Source: Steromphala cineraria (lineage: Eukaryota; Mollusca; Gastropoda; Trochida; Trochidae). Taken from it: 64,000 bases of DNA. The first letter of the stretch is position 1; every line of letters begins with the position of its first letter. The stretch lies in assembly GCA_916613615.1 (NCBI GenBank), contig OU744720.1, positions 3,637,749 through 3,701,748 on the forward strand, written 5' to 3'. A program made the position numbers and the translations under genes. The notes below the pieces were generated by a model. The model worked only from the letters and a program-made list of their open reading frames with translations, did no database searches and was not told where the DNA came from. Of this stretch, positions 12,877 through 26,171 are shown piece by piece.

Positions 12877-13565
12877 TACGGACCATTAACAATGATTTAT
12901 GTTTGAGATAATTCCTGGACAATACAAACTACGCTATGTGATATTGGAGATAACATTCAGACAATACACACTCACTACTGTGATATAGAAATGCTATTTC
13001 AGTCAATGGACACTAAGCATTGTTGAATGGCGAATGGTAACTAATGCACAACATGTTAAGAAACAACTCGGTGAAATGAAATCCTGCTGTATTGTTATGT
13101 CTGAGAGTGAGAGTCAACTACTTTTTATATGCAGTATTGAACCTTAGACAACAAATAACGAGTTGAAGGACAACTAGGTATACTTCACACAACTTACATA
13201 GGCCATTTGTGCAGTGAAACAAGAGCATCGTTATGATCTACGTAACGAACAAAGTCGATATAATGTCAATAACATATGTTAAAACTAACAAGACCAATAA
13301 CATTCATTTCAGATTTAACATGGAGACAGACAAGCAGATTATAACACGACCAACATCTCTTTAACTTTCATGTTCTGTGTAAATATTCTGAAACACCCGG
13401 AAACTAAATATTACAGGTCTACACTTAAATACAATGATATACCAACTAAGCATTTAAATGTGTAATCCAAGTACGAGTTTTGAGATGAAACGTGGGTTAC
13501 CCTGTACCACACAGAAAAACCTGTATGTGACTCGAAACGAGAATGAAGTGATATCAACTAGTCCA

Positions 13566-13571
13566 AATAAA
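13566..13571 (+). terminator. Poly(A) signal of the GPCR gene
   Basis: AATAAA about 690 bases past the GPCR stop codon, the first canonical hexamer there. It implies a 3' UTR of roughly 0.7 kb. Confidence 0.5.
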
Positions 13572-13599
13572 ACTGATTTATTAAAAAGTTTCAAATGAA

Positions 13600-16134
13600 A
13601 AGTGTCATGTATTCTTTGTGTGTATCACGTCACTGAAATTGACTATTTGAAGGCATTCTAGCAGTTGGATATTTCAGGAAGCCAATGAGTTTATGGATGA
13701 TCAACTTCTTTATTGTAGACAATTGGTGTAGATACTAACACCGTTTTCATGAAGATACTTTTGTCACCTTTTTCACATGCTGTTAAATGATTGGTATACT
13801 CCGTGGATGTTTAACACCCTTTCAAGACAGTTCCCATTATCGGTCTTTTTCTGGTACATATATAACAATCTATACTGCTAGTGTCACTACTGACTACAAT
13901 TAAGAAGTTGTCCATCCATAACGGCCATTATTTAAAGACTGTAAGAATCATCTTATTCACATACACGCCCGTACTCATCTGTTAAGAGTTTACTCAAATA
14001 AAGCATGGATTATAAACTGCATGTAAATCTAAAGGTAAAGGTGCAACGACAATCATTCCTCCAAAGACAAAGCAATTTCTGTCAATGGTAATCTGTCACA
14101 TACCAATCTACGTTTTACGTATCTGCTACATAGGTAATCAAGGAAAATTGAAATGGCTCCTTTGTTTTATTTATCCCTTCATTTAAGAAAGGGAAGCTAT
14201 AAGTGATAAGATGTGTTGCCTGCTTTACACAACAGGGGTATGGCAGTTATTGTTTTTTTAATTATATGATTGGCGGTGAAATATACCGAGATCTATCAAT
14301 GAAAATAAACCGTGTTATCAGTCACTTGTGGCAATAGCAACGCGTGAAAATATAAACTCACTCGATGAGATAAACATAGTATTTGTCCAGAAAACACAAA
14401 TATCCTCTAAGTATGAAATGTAGGCCAGGTGTAGGTGTAGGCCACACGAGGGTATACCTACGACGCAGCCAGTTCTTGATTGGAATTTTGTTTACGGATG
14501 GTGTAAATTAAGAATATGAGCTGATCCATTCATGAAAACATGAAGTCGGATTAGGAACAATTGATAAATGGTTGGTGACGATGCATCTTTACTTTATTTG
14601 TCTGAAATATGGTGTAGGTTACAAAGCAAATTGCACTGGTTAGATGTTGTTCAGTAAATGGAACAGTGATCATGGGGAAATAAGCGTCAACCATACAATT
14701 TTATCGCTTAAATAGGACTCGAAGGAACTGATAATATCGTCTTAATATGATATTTTAATTCATTTGACTATAAAAGGGTACACATTTATCATCCAAAAGA
14801 TGCCATAACAAAGTTTACCGAATGTGTACATCAAAAGGCTTGACTCTGAACTTGCCATATTTGATTGCCAGCCATGACATTCGACTCGAGAAAATAATGA
14901 TGAAACTGCTTGTTGTTTATCTATCTTCTGGTACTTTGTGTATTTCTTATTTCAAACAAAGATGTGAAGGAATGTCAAGTATCGGAAGGACCATTTTAAT
15001 TGTGAATGGGAGCTTGGCGTTTTGTAATAAATAGAGGGACAGCTGGTCCTGTCGGGGTATTTTTGGTGTTTTGCTCAGATTATACATAGAATGTTATTAG
15101 TATATGGTTATAACTGAATCCAGTTGACACATAAAACAATAGGTAACATTCTTGATGCTTTATATTTGACAAAATTATAAAGAAGAACGCAAACTTGGTG
15201 AACAACAACAAGAAGGAGAACAGCGTGCATTCATCGGCGCTACGGGTGAAAAAACCTTGCTGCGGCATAACAAGTAAGGTTTAAAAGTATTATCACAAAT
15301 CATTTTGTAAATGTATGTGTGCACATACTATCATTTCAAATAGTTAATTTTCAATAAAAAGTTGAATTGATCCTAAGATTAGCCTTAAACATTTTCCAGA
15401 TGAACACTTTTTAGGCGCGGACCGGAATAGGACGTATAAGTGTCAATTGGTATAAAACTAATTTCAACTGCATTTGCTTATACACAAAACTAAGAGCAAA
15501 ACTGGATATCTAGAATATTGTTCTTGGTAAAAGTTATGTTGAAAAGGCATAAAAATGCGCCTACTTACTCAGAATGTTTTGATATAAATAGAATAATTTT
15601 ACTAAACACAATTGTCATATCTATAGAATAAGACGTTGAATTGTAACATATCGTCTATCCAACAGGCAAATTTAATATCAAAGCATGTGCTTTATAACTT
15701 CCAAATTTAAAGAAAATAATCACTGGTTTTTATTCAAAGAAATGTTTTATTTACATGCCGTTCTCAACCCTTGTCCCCCCCTCAGATCGAGGTAGATGAA
15801 TAATGTTAATTGATCAATCCGATAGCTGTTTCAATAAGCCAATTTACCGGACTTGAATTGAAAGTGATTTATGCATCCAGAGGTAGTTGAGCCATCAGCG
15901 ACGCTGTTAAAGAGTGATCACTTTGCCTACTGAATCATAGCAAACAAAAAATGGTAATAAAAACCACCTGTTTATGCGAAACAGTTTTCATTGGCTGTAA
16001 GATTGTTGGTGCTGTAATGTTTTTGCCGCTAGGTTTACCTGCCGGAAATCGAAGAACTCGTCTAATCAGAAAAGAGGTTGCATCAACGTTTTTCTTACGT
16101 GATCTAGATCTACCTCTGTGAGGATGTAATGTCC
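13600..16134. other. Intergenic DNA, no gene seen
   Basis: AT-rich sequence with small unrelated frames only (for example 14822-15034). No splice-bounded exon, RNA gene or tandem repeat was recognised. Confidence 0.55.
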
Positions 16135-16485
16135 TCAAAGGGGCAGTAGCACGTTTTAAGGGGGAGTATAAGGTGGTGTCAGGAAAATGAAAAGTTATAG
16201 TTCCAATTGAAAGACAATGTATTTAAACTGAATGTAGAAGTAATAATTCAAACAAACAACGTAAAGTTAAGCCATACGATTCCCTTTTCTTACACAAAAT
16301 GAATTAAAGGTGTTCACACAATGGAGTTCAGGTGAATCGTCAAACTTTGTCCTCTGACTATGGATGATTGGTTTTGTAATGAGATTTTTGACACTGTCAA
16401 ACTAATACATTTAGCATTAACTTACAATTTTCAGATAAATATTTAAAATATAAAATTATTAAAAGACGTGCTACTGCCCCTTTAA
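16135..16485. mobile_element. MITE family A, copy 2 (TTAA-flanked)
   Basis: The same element as at 5705-6069: starts AAAGGGGCAGTAGCACG and ends ACGTGCTACTGCCCCTTTAA. The inverted termini are better preserved here. The left TTAA has become TCAA. The interior matches copy 1 closely apart from a few indels, such as a shorter segment around the GTGTTCACACAA motif. It is non-coding. Confidence 0.75.
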
Positions 16486-18060
16486 ACTGGTTCTTTTTCT
16501 AAAGTATAGTTACTATATATATTTAAGTACCAAGAAACGCAGATCACCACTTCGTCTCTGAAATAAAAAAAAAGTTGCAAATACACAGGTCACAAAGAAG
16601 TTGTAATCGACAGAATTATAATATCCACAACTATGTTTGCTTTTGCAAAGTTTTGAGATTTTCTAAATGTGTAGTTGAAGAAGAGTTTATGGTATGTTGA
16701 GTAGCCTATAGAGGAGACCGGGAACAATAGTGATAAAAATCTTCAACCCGATATCTGCTGGCAATGAATAATCTCAGATCATATCACTTGGTAAGTTGCG
16801 ATAGTATGGCATCTCGGCTACAAAATCCTCATTTGACTCTCTTGGACTTCATATTAATTAGGAATGGTCGAATAACTAAGTAGGTACAGCATGTTACAAT
16901 CGTCCCCGTGTAAGGGTCTATTGTGACGCATATGCTGGTCAATAGTAACACAAGAGGCTCAATATCAACAAACTTTAATTTTAAAACAAACCCCAAAGAA
17001 ACATACAATTTTGAATGTCTCCGCTAATGCTACAACCTATATATAGGTTGTAGCGTTAGCGGAGACATATACGCTGATATAACAGGATGGGTTCTAAATA
17101 GAACAGAATATACAGCGTGAACATTTGTCCGCCATTTTGCACAAAAATCGAGTTCAAATATCATGTCCTCGTCCATTTTTAAACATTAACTCAGAAACAT
17201 ATATATATCAATGATTAATTAAAAAATAAGATGTATGTAACGACAAACTCTTTTTTGTTACTTGCTGCTCGCATGTTAATCCAAACGTGATGATAACCAC
17301 AACTGTAATCAGGAAGGAAAACTGTAACTAGGAAACCGTAATTTGCAAATGTTTTAAAAACAAATTTCATAAAAAATATCACATTGATATAACTGAAAAT
17401 TCTTCAATTTCATCATAATATGCTTTGATACGGGCCCAACGTTTCCAAAACGAATTCTCTGTATGTACAATTTCACGTTTGTATATCTGATTTATAATCC
17501 CACCACTCACTCTCTTATCAAATCCGTCAAGTACATCTGTAAAATAAAAATTGGAAAAGTCTCATAACCAATAGACAGGGTCAATTGTAAAATGTGTTAA
17601 AATCCTACTGGGGTCATTTGTAACGCTCTGTTACAATTGACCCGATCCAAACCTTCCAACTTTAGCCACATATCAGGCTCTAAAGGTATGTGTAGAAATG
17701 GCAAAACCTTTTGTCAAAATATGAATTAATGACAAATCTCTACATTAAGAATCAAATTGTGATTGAAAAAAAGTTGCAAAAAATTTTAAGAATATTTCAA
17801 TGAAAAGTTATCATGATGGAAACAATTTAATAAGTGAAGGCTAGTATCGATTTTTAGATATATAGGAGTCTTAGAAAGGATAAAGATAACTGTACTTTTC
17901 GTAATGTATTGTATACATGATTTTAAGATCATCGTTTTAATGTCGAATGTCGCTGCAACAAACAGATCATGATATGAAGATCAGTATGTATGATTGACAT
18001 GTCAAGGCGTTCAGGATAATTTTAGCGGTGGCCGGTAGGACACGTAGAGTTATGCCCCTT
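16486..18060. other. Intergenic DNA upstream of the DCAF13 gene
   Basis: No gene seen. It contains the palindrome at 17015-17068. It also has several related GGTCAATTGTAAC-like motifs between about 16910 and 17650, in both orientations, which suggest a decayed repeat with unclear borders. Confidence 0.5.
17015..17068. repeat. 54-bp near-perfect palindrome
   Basis: Two 25-base arms flank a central TATA. The left arm starts ATGTCTCCGCTAATGC and the right arm ends GCGTTAGCGGAGACAT. There is a single mismatch (T/C). It could extrude as a cruciform or fold as a hairpin. No coding frame is involved. Confidence 0.9.
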
Positions 18061-18061
18061 A

Positions 18062-18073
18062 CAAAATGGCCGC
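18062..18073 (+). promoter_or_regulatory. YY1-type motif in the DCAF13 promoter or 5' UTR
   Basis: CAAAATGGCCGC matches the YY1 consensus CAARATGGCNGC and lies 55 bases before the DCAF13 start codon. Such motifs commonly mark transcription starts of housekeeping genes. The same core occurs by chance in the repeats at 5890 and 22160, so function here is inferred from position. Confidence 0.4.
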
Positions 18074-18127
18074 TCCCACAAGTGGCATGGTGTTGTGTTA
18101 TGCGTAAAATCAAATTCGCGATAGAAA

Positions 18128-21100
18128 ATGAGAGTCAAACTACTTAGTCGGAATCCAGACGACTATTTGAGGGAAACAAAGAAGGACATTCATCGCGGTA
18201 TGTATGTTTGATGTGATTGCATTTCAGTCAATCTAAAATTCAATAAAATAATCACCATTTGGAATTGCGTTTGTTCTCTGGATGTAAACATATGTGAACA
18301 GTATGATTTTCTATTCTATTCATTATTTGATCAACAATTTGTCTATCTAGATATCTTCTTTAGTCAATCTCATATAGTTTTATTCATTTCATAGAAATGG
18401 CTTTTGTTTTCGTTGCCATTTCTAAATTCTTTCCAAATCTCAGACTCAAGACATGAACATCGAAACCAAATTATTAATTGCAACATTTCTTGAGGTAGAA
18501 AAAATGTATGTCATTGAGCAAATTGTTGTTTATGTTTTCAGTTCCAAGAAACTATGATCCTAACCTCCATCCATTTGAAACTGGGAGGGAATATGTCCGA
18601 GCTTTAAATGCAACAAAACTAGAACGTGTTTTTGCCAAGCCATTCCTTGGATCTCTCGATGGACACAGGGACGGTGTGACAAGACTATGTAAACATCCCA
18701 CCAGTCTATCACTTCTCCTCTCAGCTGCTTTTGATGGAGAGGTAAGCTTTTTAATTTATGGACTTGGTAAGACTATCTGAGCATTTGAGATTTTAGGGTT
18801 TTTAATGCTGAGAATGATTGTGCACCCAAATTCTACATTGTATCATCAGGTCGCTAGCAGGCTCCATTGTTTTCATGACCAATAAAGAAGCTTGTTTAAA
18901 GACATTGTTTTCAGCAGCTTATCATGCTCATATATATATAGTGAGTGTAATAAAGAATCATTAATAAGCATTAAATATTTTTTTAAATGTAGTCTGAGTC
19001 ATTTTCCGTCTTTTTAACGCTTTATTCTGTTCAATAATCTGTTTTCCTCTTTCATGTTACACATATATTTCAAGGTCATTAAAAAAACAACTTTATAGGC
19101 AGTTGTTTGCGATTTCAGAATACAAAAAGGTCTTCTGTTTAGATATATATTTGAGGTAACATTGATGTTGTAGCTGCGAGTGTGGAACCTAGCAAAACGT
19201 GAATGTGTGAGTACAGTCCAGGCACACGAGGGACTTGTACATGGACTTGACTGTCATCATACAGACCCTTTTGTCTTCACAGTAAGTCTTAACCAAGTGT
19301 TTATTTCCTGGCTGCCTCCCTAATGTATTGACATGGCGATTTTTCTTTTCATTCATATGATTTATGTTTTTTCACAATAATAGAATTTGAAGAATCAATT
19401 GTCTTTTGTTAAGAATTAGTTTTTTTTATGGAAATCCTTAGTTGTTGGCTTTCATATAGCCATATTGTTTCTAAATCATCCTTAGTCCATTTAAAAAAGG
19501 AATTTTTCTTTATAAGAAAGTCAAATTTGACTAATGAAAATTATCCTGTCACATCCTGTAGTAATCTTTCATATCATGAAATGATGTTTTTATATTCTAA
19601 CAAGTAAATCATTGAGGTTTATAATCTCTCTGTCCTTGTTCCAGTGTGGTGCAGACAGTGTCATCAAACAATGGCGTATGAACCCTGAGGGTCAAATAAG
19701 TGATGAACCAGTCTCAACTATTCTTGGCAAGGTAGGTTCTATTATCTATCATACTTTACTGTTTTTTACTAATATGAAAAATGAAATATCCTTCTCCACA
19801 GTGAGACTGACTATTTTATGTCAGAGAAGGAGATACTGTTAACAATCAATTAGGGAAAATAAAAGAATTTTAGACCCACAAGAAGACAAACTAAGGGATT
19901 AATATTTTGAAAGATCTAATGTGACATTTTGCCACTAGTGAGGAAATATTTGCTGTAGATAACAGACACTGTTTAATTTTGAAATATTCCTGATTGAGCG
20001 AGAAAATCGGTTGCCCCAGTTTATGATGATTACATGAGAAGTATTGATCTATGTTTCAGACAGTGTTCCAGTGTTTAGATCATCATTGGTCAGAGAACAT
20101 ATTTGCTACAAGCGGAGACCAGGTTGATATATGGGATATCTCCCGCTCTAAGCCTGTCCGCACATTCAACTGGGGCGTCGACAGCGTCAAACATGTCCGC
20201 TTTAATCCGGTCGAGGTGGGTTTGTTGTCAGAAACTTTCTTACGGCTAAGGATTTGTAATGCATAGGTAGATTTAGTGAAGAGATTTTTAATGACCTGTC
20301 TGGGATAGAAGAGATATATAGACTAAATATAATATGTATCAAGATGTTTTAAATATTTTTGGGAATGCTCATAATATGTTCCAAACTTTTATCGTAAATA
20401 AGGATAAGTGCATAAGTAAGAAGTTAATAAAGTTAACCGGTATGTAATAAATTTGATTTCTATATTTTTCTGCTATAGACTCATCTGCTTGGAGCAACAG
20501 GAATGGATCGAAGCGTTCTTCTTTACGATATGCGCGGGTCTGCACCACTTAGAAAGGTTTGTTAATGTGAAGAATAAACTTTCTCAATTATGTCCAGGGA
20601 AAAAAACTTTCACAAGTTCACACTAGACCACAGGACCACAGAATGGAAGTCCAAGATACTACCTTCTTGACTTCATTCAATCTTTTTTTTTCCAAACATT
20701 TGATATTTCTTACCTTACAATTTACAAAAGTGTCCAAAATGCTAATGTTGATTTTCCAAAATCAAACCAAACAAATGATTTAATGTTGATGCACTATTAA
20801 ACCAATAGGTCATTATCGAAGCATTTAAAAAGGGAAAGTCTAAGAATAATAAGAATTACATATTTCTATAACATCTTCAATAGATCCATCAATCCTTCAT
20901 GTGTGTATGATACAGGTGATACTGAAGATGTGCTCCAATGCTATATCCTGGAACCCAATGGAGGCTTTCACCTTCACTGTTGCAAATGAGGACTACAAGT
21001 AAGTTTAACATGGTTAGCTTAATTAGGCCTAGTTTTCTATTCTACTTTAAGATCTTTTGAAATAAATAATGCGAAGACAAAGAGGGAACATTTTTTTTAA

Positions 21101-24100
21101 AAATAATCAAGGGTGTTACTTTTTATTTACAACGTGATGAAATATCAATCAAGTTTGAAATATTCCAAATTTATTTAATAAATCTGAATTGATTGTATTG
21201 CGATTATAAGTAGTTATCATATTATTATCGTATCAAAAAACAATTATTATCAAGTGTATGATTTGATGGCAAAGTTTTGAATATGACATTTAATAGTACT
21301 TGTTTATTTCAGTTTGTACACGTTTGACATGAGGAAACTGTCTATGCCCCTTAACTACCACATGGACCACATCTCTGCAGGTAGAGTTGTCTCCCTTGAT
21401 ATCATTCTTTCATAATTTTAAACCATGATGGTTTTCTGTTAAATCTTGATCTTGTGTTATATGTTAAATTATATAAATCGTTACGTTAATTCAGAAAAGT
21501 TCTATCGTTTTATTTTGTTGTCATCAGGGATACAGAAATCGTCCAATATGGAATCCAGTTTGATCGATTGCCACAGTTATTATGTATGAAATCATGATTA
21601 TATTCTTAATGATTCAAATTTGTTGAATGATGCAGTTTGCAGCTCAGTTAAGTTCCTAAAGAGTGTTTTTAAGATGCTTGACACCTTTTTTATGTCTTCA
21701 ATGCAGTGATGGATTGAAATGTTCTCTTGTATCTTATACAGTGATGGACGTGGATTATTCGCCCACCGGTCGTGAGTTTGTCACTGCGGGTTATGACAAG
21801 TGTGTGCGTATCTTTGCAGTGGATCAGAGACACAGCAAGTGAGTAGATAGAATGTAGATCACTTGCAAGATTTGATTTAATGAATTTTGATTCCATTATG
21901 TTGCTTGGAATAAAATCAATTCAAGACCAACAATTACAGTTTTTAGCTCACCTTTACAAAGTAAATGTGAGCTTATGTCATGGCGCTTCGTCCGTCGTCC
22001 GTCTGTCTGTCCGTCCGTCCGTCCGTCCGTCCGTCCGTCCGTAAACTTTCACGAAAAAGACTACTCCTCCTAAACGAATTCAGATATCATTCTGAAATTG
22101 TAGTATGTTATACCCATGGTGATTCCTCACAGAAAGGTAGACGTTTCAGTTTTGAGAATCCAAGATGGCCGCCATGACAGCCATATTGAATTTTTAATTA
22201 GATTTCATGAAAAAGACTACTCCTTTTAAACGAAAACAGATATCATTCTGAAATTGTAGTATGTTATACCCATGGTGATTTCTCACAGAAAGGTAGACGT
22301 TTCAGATTTGAGAATCCAAGATGGCCGCCATGACAGCCATATTGAATTTTCAATTAGATTTCATGAAAAAGACTACTCCTTCTAAACGAATACAGATATC
22401 ATTCTGAAATTGTAGTATGTTATACCTATGGTGATTCCGCACAGAAAGGTAGACGTTTAAGTTTTGAGAATCCAATATGGCCGCCATGGCAGCCATATTG
22501 AATTTTCAATTAGATTTCATGACAAAGACTATTTCTCCTAAACCAATCTAGATATCATTTTTATATTGTAGTATGTTATACCTATAGTGATTTCGCACAG
22601 AAAGGTAGACGTTTCAGTTTTGAGAATCCAAGATGGCCGCAATAGCAGCCATATTGACTTTTCAGCTGCAGATGACACATCATTATTATTAAATTTTAAG
22701 CTTTCATCAAGTGATCACTGGCACCATATAAATTCTCTAATTTGAAATTACTAATCATAATATTATCTTAAATATGGAATATTTAAGATTGTCGTGCAAG
22801 TTGTTCTATATTTTTAAGTGTTTCTAAAAAAATCAAGATGAAAGACAAACATAATTGATTAATTTGTTTAAAATCTTTATGGCAACTAGCTGCAAAAACC
22901 AAATCACATTAAACATGTTAAATTTTAAACAATGGTATCTCCCTTATATTCCTTTAAATACCACACATAAGGGGTCAACCAGAGTTCAGATATTCCACTA
23001 TGCTGTCTAATACACATCCCAAGGCAGGCTGCTAGCACCACAGTGTCAGCTGCTAGTCTGTTGCATAATCAACCTGACCCAATTGATATGGTAGAGCATT
23101 ATGCTATATGGCCATGGCCCATGTGTATGCAATAAAAGTTATGGACTTGTATTCTCATGACAGTGATATGTTCTTTCTAAGAATAACAACTTACACAAAA
23201 CTTGTCTACAATAAGCTTTGTGTTTAGCAATCTACATGATAAGTTGATGTGGAATAAATATGCAGATGAAAATCGAAAAGGGTTTAGTAAGAAAAGTAAG
23301 GAAATTTGATTTGTCATATCTCTCTGTTGATTTGACAATGCAAAAATGTTTACCATTATAGTACTGTATGAGTGTTAAATAAATTGATACTTTAATGAAA
23401 GACATCTCATGGTCACTTGACATGTAAATATTATGTGAACAAAATAAACGTGTCTTATGCATTGCTGTGTTTATGACTTTCCTCTCAATCAGTCATTCAT
23501 TTTCCTTGAAAAATCTGTACTTTTGGGATTCTCAATATCCCATGCAGCATAACCATCAGTGAAATAATCTTGAAATCATATTAATGATTCACTACAAAAC
23601 AAATGTAAGTGGCCACCATCCTGTAAGTAATGAATGACATTTAAATGGATACACCTAAACCAATCAAGATATCATAATGAAATTAATACGGATGCCCACA
23701 TAAAAGTAGCATTTTGAAGATTAAAAAGTACAAGATGATCACCAATTCAGCCATAGATATACAAAAAAGTTATACAAAAACCTACTGCTTGTTTACTTAT
23801 CATGATTATATCATTCGTGTATTAATGTTTGTTCAAGCTCTAGTCGTTTCCAAAAGAAGACTAGTATTTTAAAAGATAAAAAAATCATGATGGCAGCCAT
23901 AATCAATTATCATATAAAAGATGGTTACACAATTAAACCATATTACCACATCACCTTTTAAGGTGAGCTTCTGTACCCTCGGTACTTTTATTACTCTAAA
24001 ACCTCAAGGACATTAATTTTGTTTGGCTATTGAGTATTGAGTATCAATATCTAATTAAAAAAATATGCTCCACTGTAATATTAATGGTTTTGATCGGATC

Positions 24101-25806
24101 AAGAGAAGAATGTCTTTTTTTATGAAAAGATAAGGATAGGGACTAAAGGAGACATCAAATGTTGCATGTTTAAAGTATGTGCTTTAATGATGATTAGAAT
24201 ACATATTCTTAGTGCATTCTTAACACGTATTTAAGAGGCAGTTCTAGTAAATGTAACCCCTTTCTTGTCAAAATTATTCACAATAAGTTCGGATGAGCCG
24301 ACATGCAGGACAATGATTCAAATAATCCGTCTTGTCTTGCTTGGCAGAGGACAATTTCCAAGTATTTCAAATCATATTAAGCAGAGTGTAAGAAAGATTA
24401 TTCTGTGCTCACTTCTGTGGTTACGTCACCTTGGTGGTTGTGTGTGCAGGGAGGTGTATCACACGAAGCGGATGCAGAGAGTCAACACGGTTCGCTGGTC
24501 CCTCGACAACAAATACCTCCTCTCGGCGTCGGACGAGATGAACATCCGAGTATGGAAGGCAAATGCTTCTGCTAAACTGGGCGTGGTAAGGACATAAACT
24601 TTGCATGCTCGATGGATCGTCTTCTTCATGTATTCTTCTTGTCATCCTGATGAACTGCCTTTACATCATATTATAAATAGTGTTCTATTTCGGGTTCTTG
24701 CCACTAATTGCTACAATACTGCACTAGCAGCACTAAACAATAACTCACTAACTTGCTCTATATAGGATAACACTCTATTGTACCTAAGTCATATATCCCC
24801 AGTACGCAGTAAGTTGATAAAGTAATTCTGTCAGTTTGTAATACCATCTGATATCATTTTGGTGCTTGTACTTTATCATGACCCAATAACATTCAGTTGC
24901 ATGCTGATTTGTCCAACTTCAAGTTTGATATATCTAAAATTCATAGTGTTAACAGTTTCAGTTGTGTTCATACCATTTCATGACAACCATGACAAACATT
25001 TAACCAAAATGTGGTGGTTTTTAGTTAATATGACCACAGTTGTTCAATATGTCAGTTAAAACCAAGGGAGGGGACTTGGTTTAACAACAGCAAGATGGGC
25101 AATATTTCAGCCATTAGCGGCGGTCCTATTATCAATAATGTCAACGCTCTAGTTGTCTGTTACACTAGTAACAAAAAAGAGATCCACAAGTCAACTGCAC
25201 CCTGGCATAGTCAAACCCTTGTTACAACTGAACATGTTTATTTTCAGTTGAAACCAAGGGAGAGAACTGCGTTTAACTACAGTGAGAAACTGAAGGAGAA
25301 GTTCGGCCACCATCCCCATGTGCGTCGCATCTCTCGTCATCGACATGTGCCCAAGTTTGTCTACAACGGTACTAAGGAGCTGCAGTTGATAAGAGCTTCA
25401 CAGAAACGAAAGTAAGTAGAAATTTCAAGTTTCAAGATGTTAATTTCTAGAAAGGTCAAATCCAAAAGCATGAATGAGATTACGAGAACAATATAACAAG
25501 AGTTACCTTTTTAGATTTTAGCATTCAAATACATGCTTTAGAAATTTTGCCAGAGTCAAAAAAAGAAATGATTTGAAAGAGAGAAGTTTGGAACATTATA
25601 CTTATGGCTACTTTTACAATTTGGGATTCAATGCTCTCTCTTGTTTTTCAAAGTATACACATCCATACAATGCAAGCATACATTAAACTTGGTCTCTAAT
25701 GCACCCATCTATCTACAGGGAGGAGAACCGGCGGACTCACAGCAAGCCTGGAGCAGTGCCAGAGGTCAAGGAGAAGGTCAAACAGGTCGTTGGGGAGGTC
25801 GAATGA
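18128..25806 (+). CDS. DCAF13: DCAF13 (WD-repeat and Sof1 domain protein), 12 exons
   Basis: Orthologue of DCAF13/yeast Sof1, a nucleolar small-subunit processome protein needed for 18S rRNA maturation and, in animals, a DDB1-CUL4 ubiquitin-ligase substrate receptor. Coding exons: 18128-18197, 18542-18741, 19174-19281, 19645-19731, 20060-20215, 20479-20556, 20916-20998, 21313-21380, 21742-21838, 24450-24585, 25248-25411, 25719-25806. All junctions are GT-AG and phases agree. The sum is 1335 bases, 444 aa, against 445 in human. The N-terminus MRVKLLSRNPDDY is the family signature. WD repeats fill about residues 60-360, with YDMR at 223-226 and a later FDMR resembling DDB1-binding (DWD) box ends. 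The Sof1 domain starts at residue 362 (LKPRERTAFNYSEKLKEKF) with the HPHVRRISRHRHVPK signature. Intron 9 (2.6 kb) holds a repeat element. It appears intact. Confidence 0.97.
21942..23991. mobile_element. Repeat element with CCGT microsatellite and 156-bp tandem core, in DCAF13 intron 9
   Basis: The left end reads TTTAGCTCACCTTTACAAAG and the right end near 23950 has the inverse CACCTTTTAAGGTGAGCTTC. About 50 bases in there is a (CCGT)n run (about 22004-22042). Four tandem copies of a 156-bp unit follow, starting near 22047, 22203, 22359 and 22515, each with AAGACTACTCC, TATACCCATGG-like and GATGGCCGCC segments. The rest to 23991 is non-coding. It seems a non-autonomous transposable element common in mollusc-like genomes. 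The right border is less certain and part of the 3' half may be separate DNA. Confidence 0.6.
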
Positions 25807-26171
25807 GGAATCTCGGCTAATTATACTGAACTTTGAACAATGAATTACATGTTGAATGGAATAGAGGAAATGACAATGTCAAATGTGTTGAACTTTGAAC
25901 ACTGAATATGATGTTAAATTGTCAATGGATAATGAATATGGAGCATGTAATTCCTGATGTCATTTATTGAATTCGGTGATCACATACCGAGACAAGTTGA
26001 TTGGAGGTCTCTCTTGTTGATCACTCCAGGATTACCAACATGTCTGCATCAAACCTTGAATCTGATAACGGCTGGTCCTGGAAGATATTCATAGAACAGG
26101 AAGACGGTGACAATGGAATTTTATTGTTAGAGATAATAATTGTTAGAGAGGTTTTGTTAAGAAGATGCTTA
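25807..26171 (+). other. 3' untranslated and flanking sequence of DCAF13
   Basis: No AATAAA is seen in this stretch. The next one is at 27654-27659, beyond the repeat element. The transcript therefore either uses a variant signal here or runs through the repeat. Confidence 0.4.

Noticed and set aside
16890..17650. GGTCAATTGTAAC-like repeats as a complete inverted-repeat transposon
   Set aside because: Motifs occur in both orientations but do not form matching termini or a target duplication that I can define.
25095..25247. In-frame ATG upstream of DCAF13 exon 11 as an alternative start
   Set aside because: It is intronic read-through before the acceptor at 25246-25247. The family alignment starts exactly at the acceptor.
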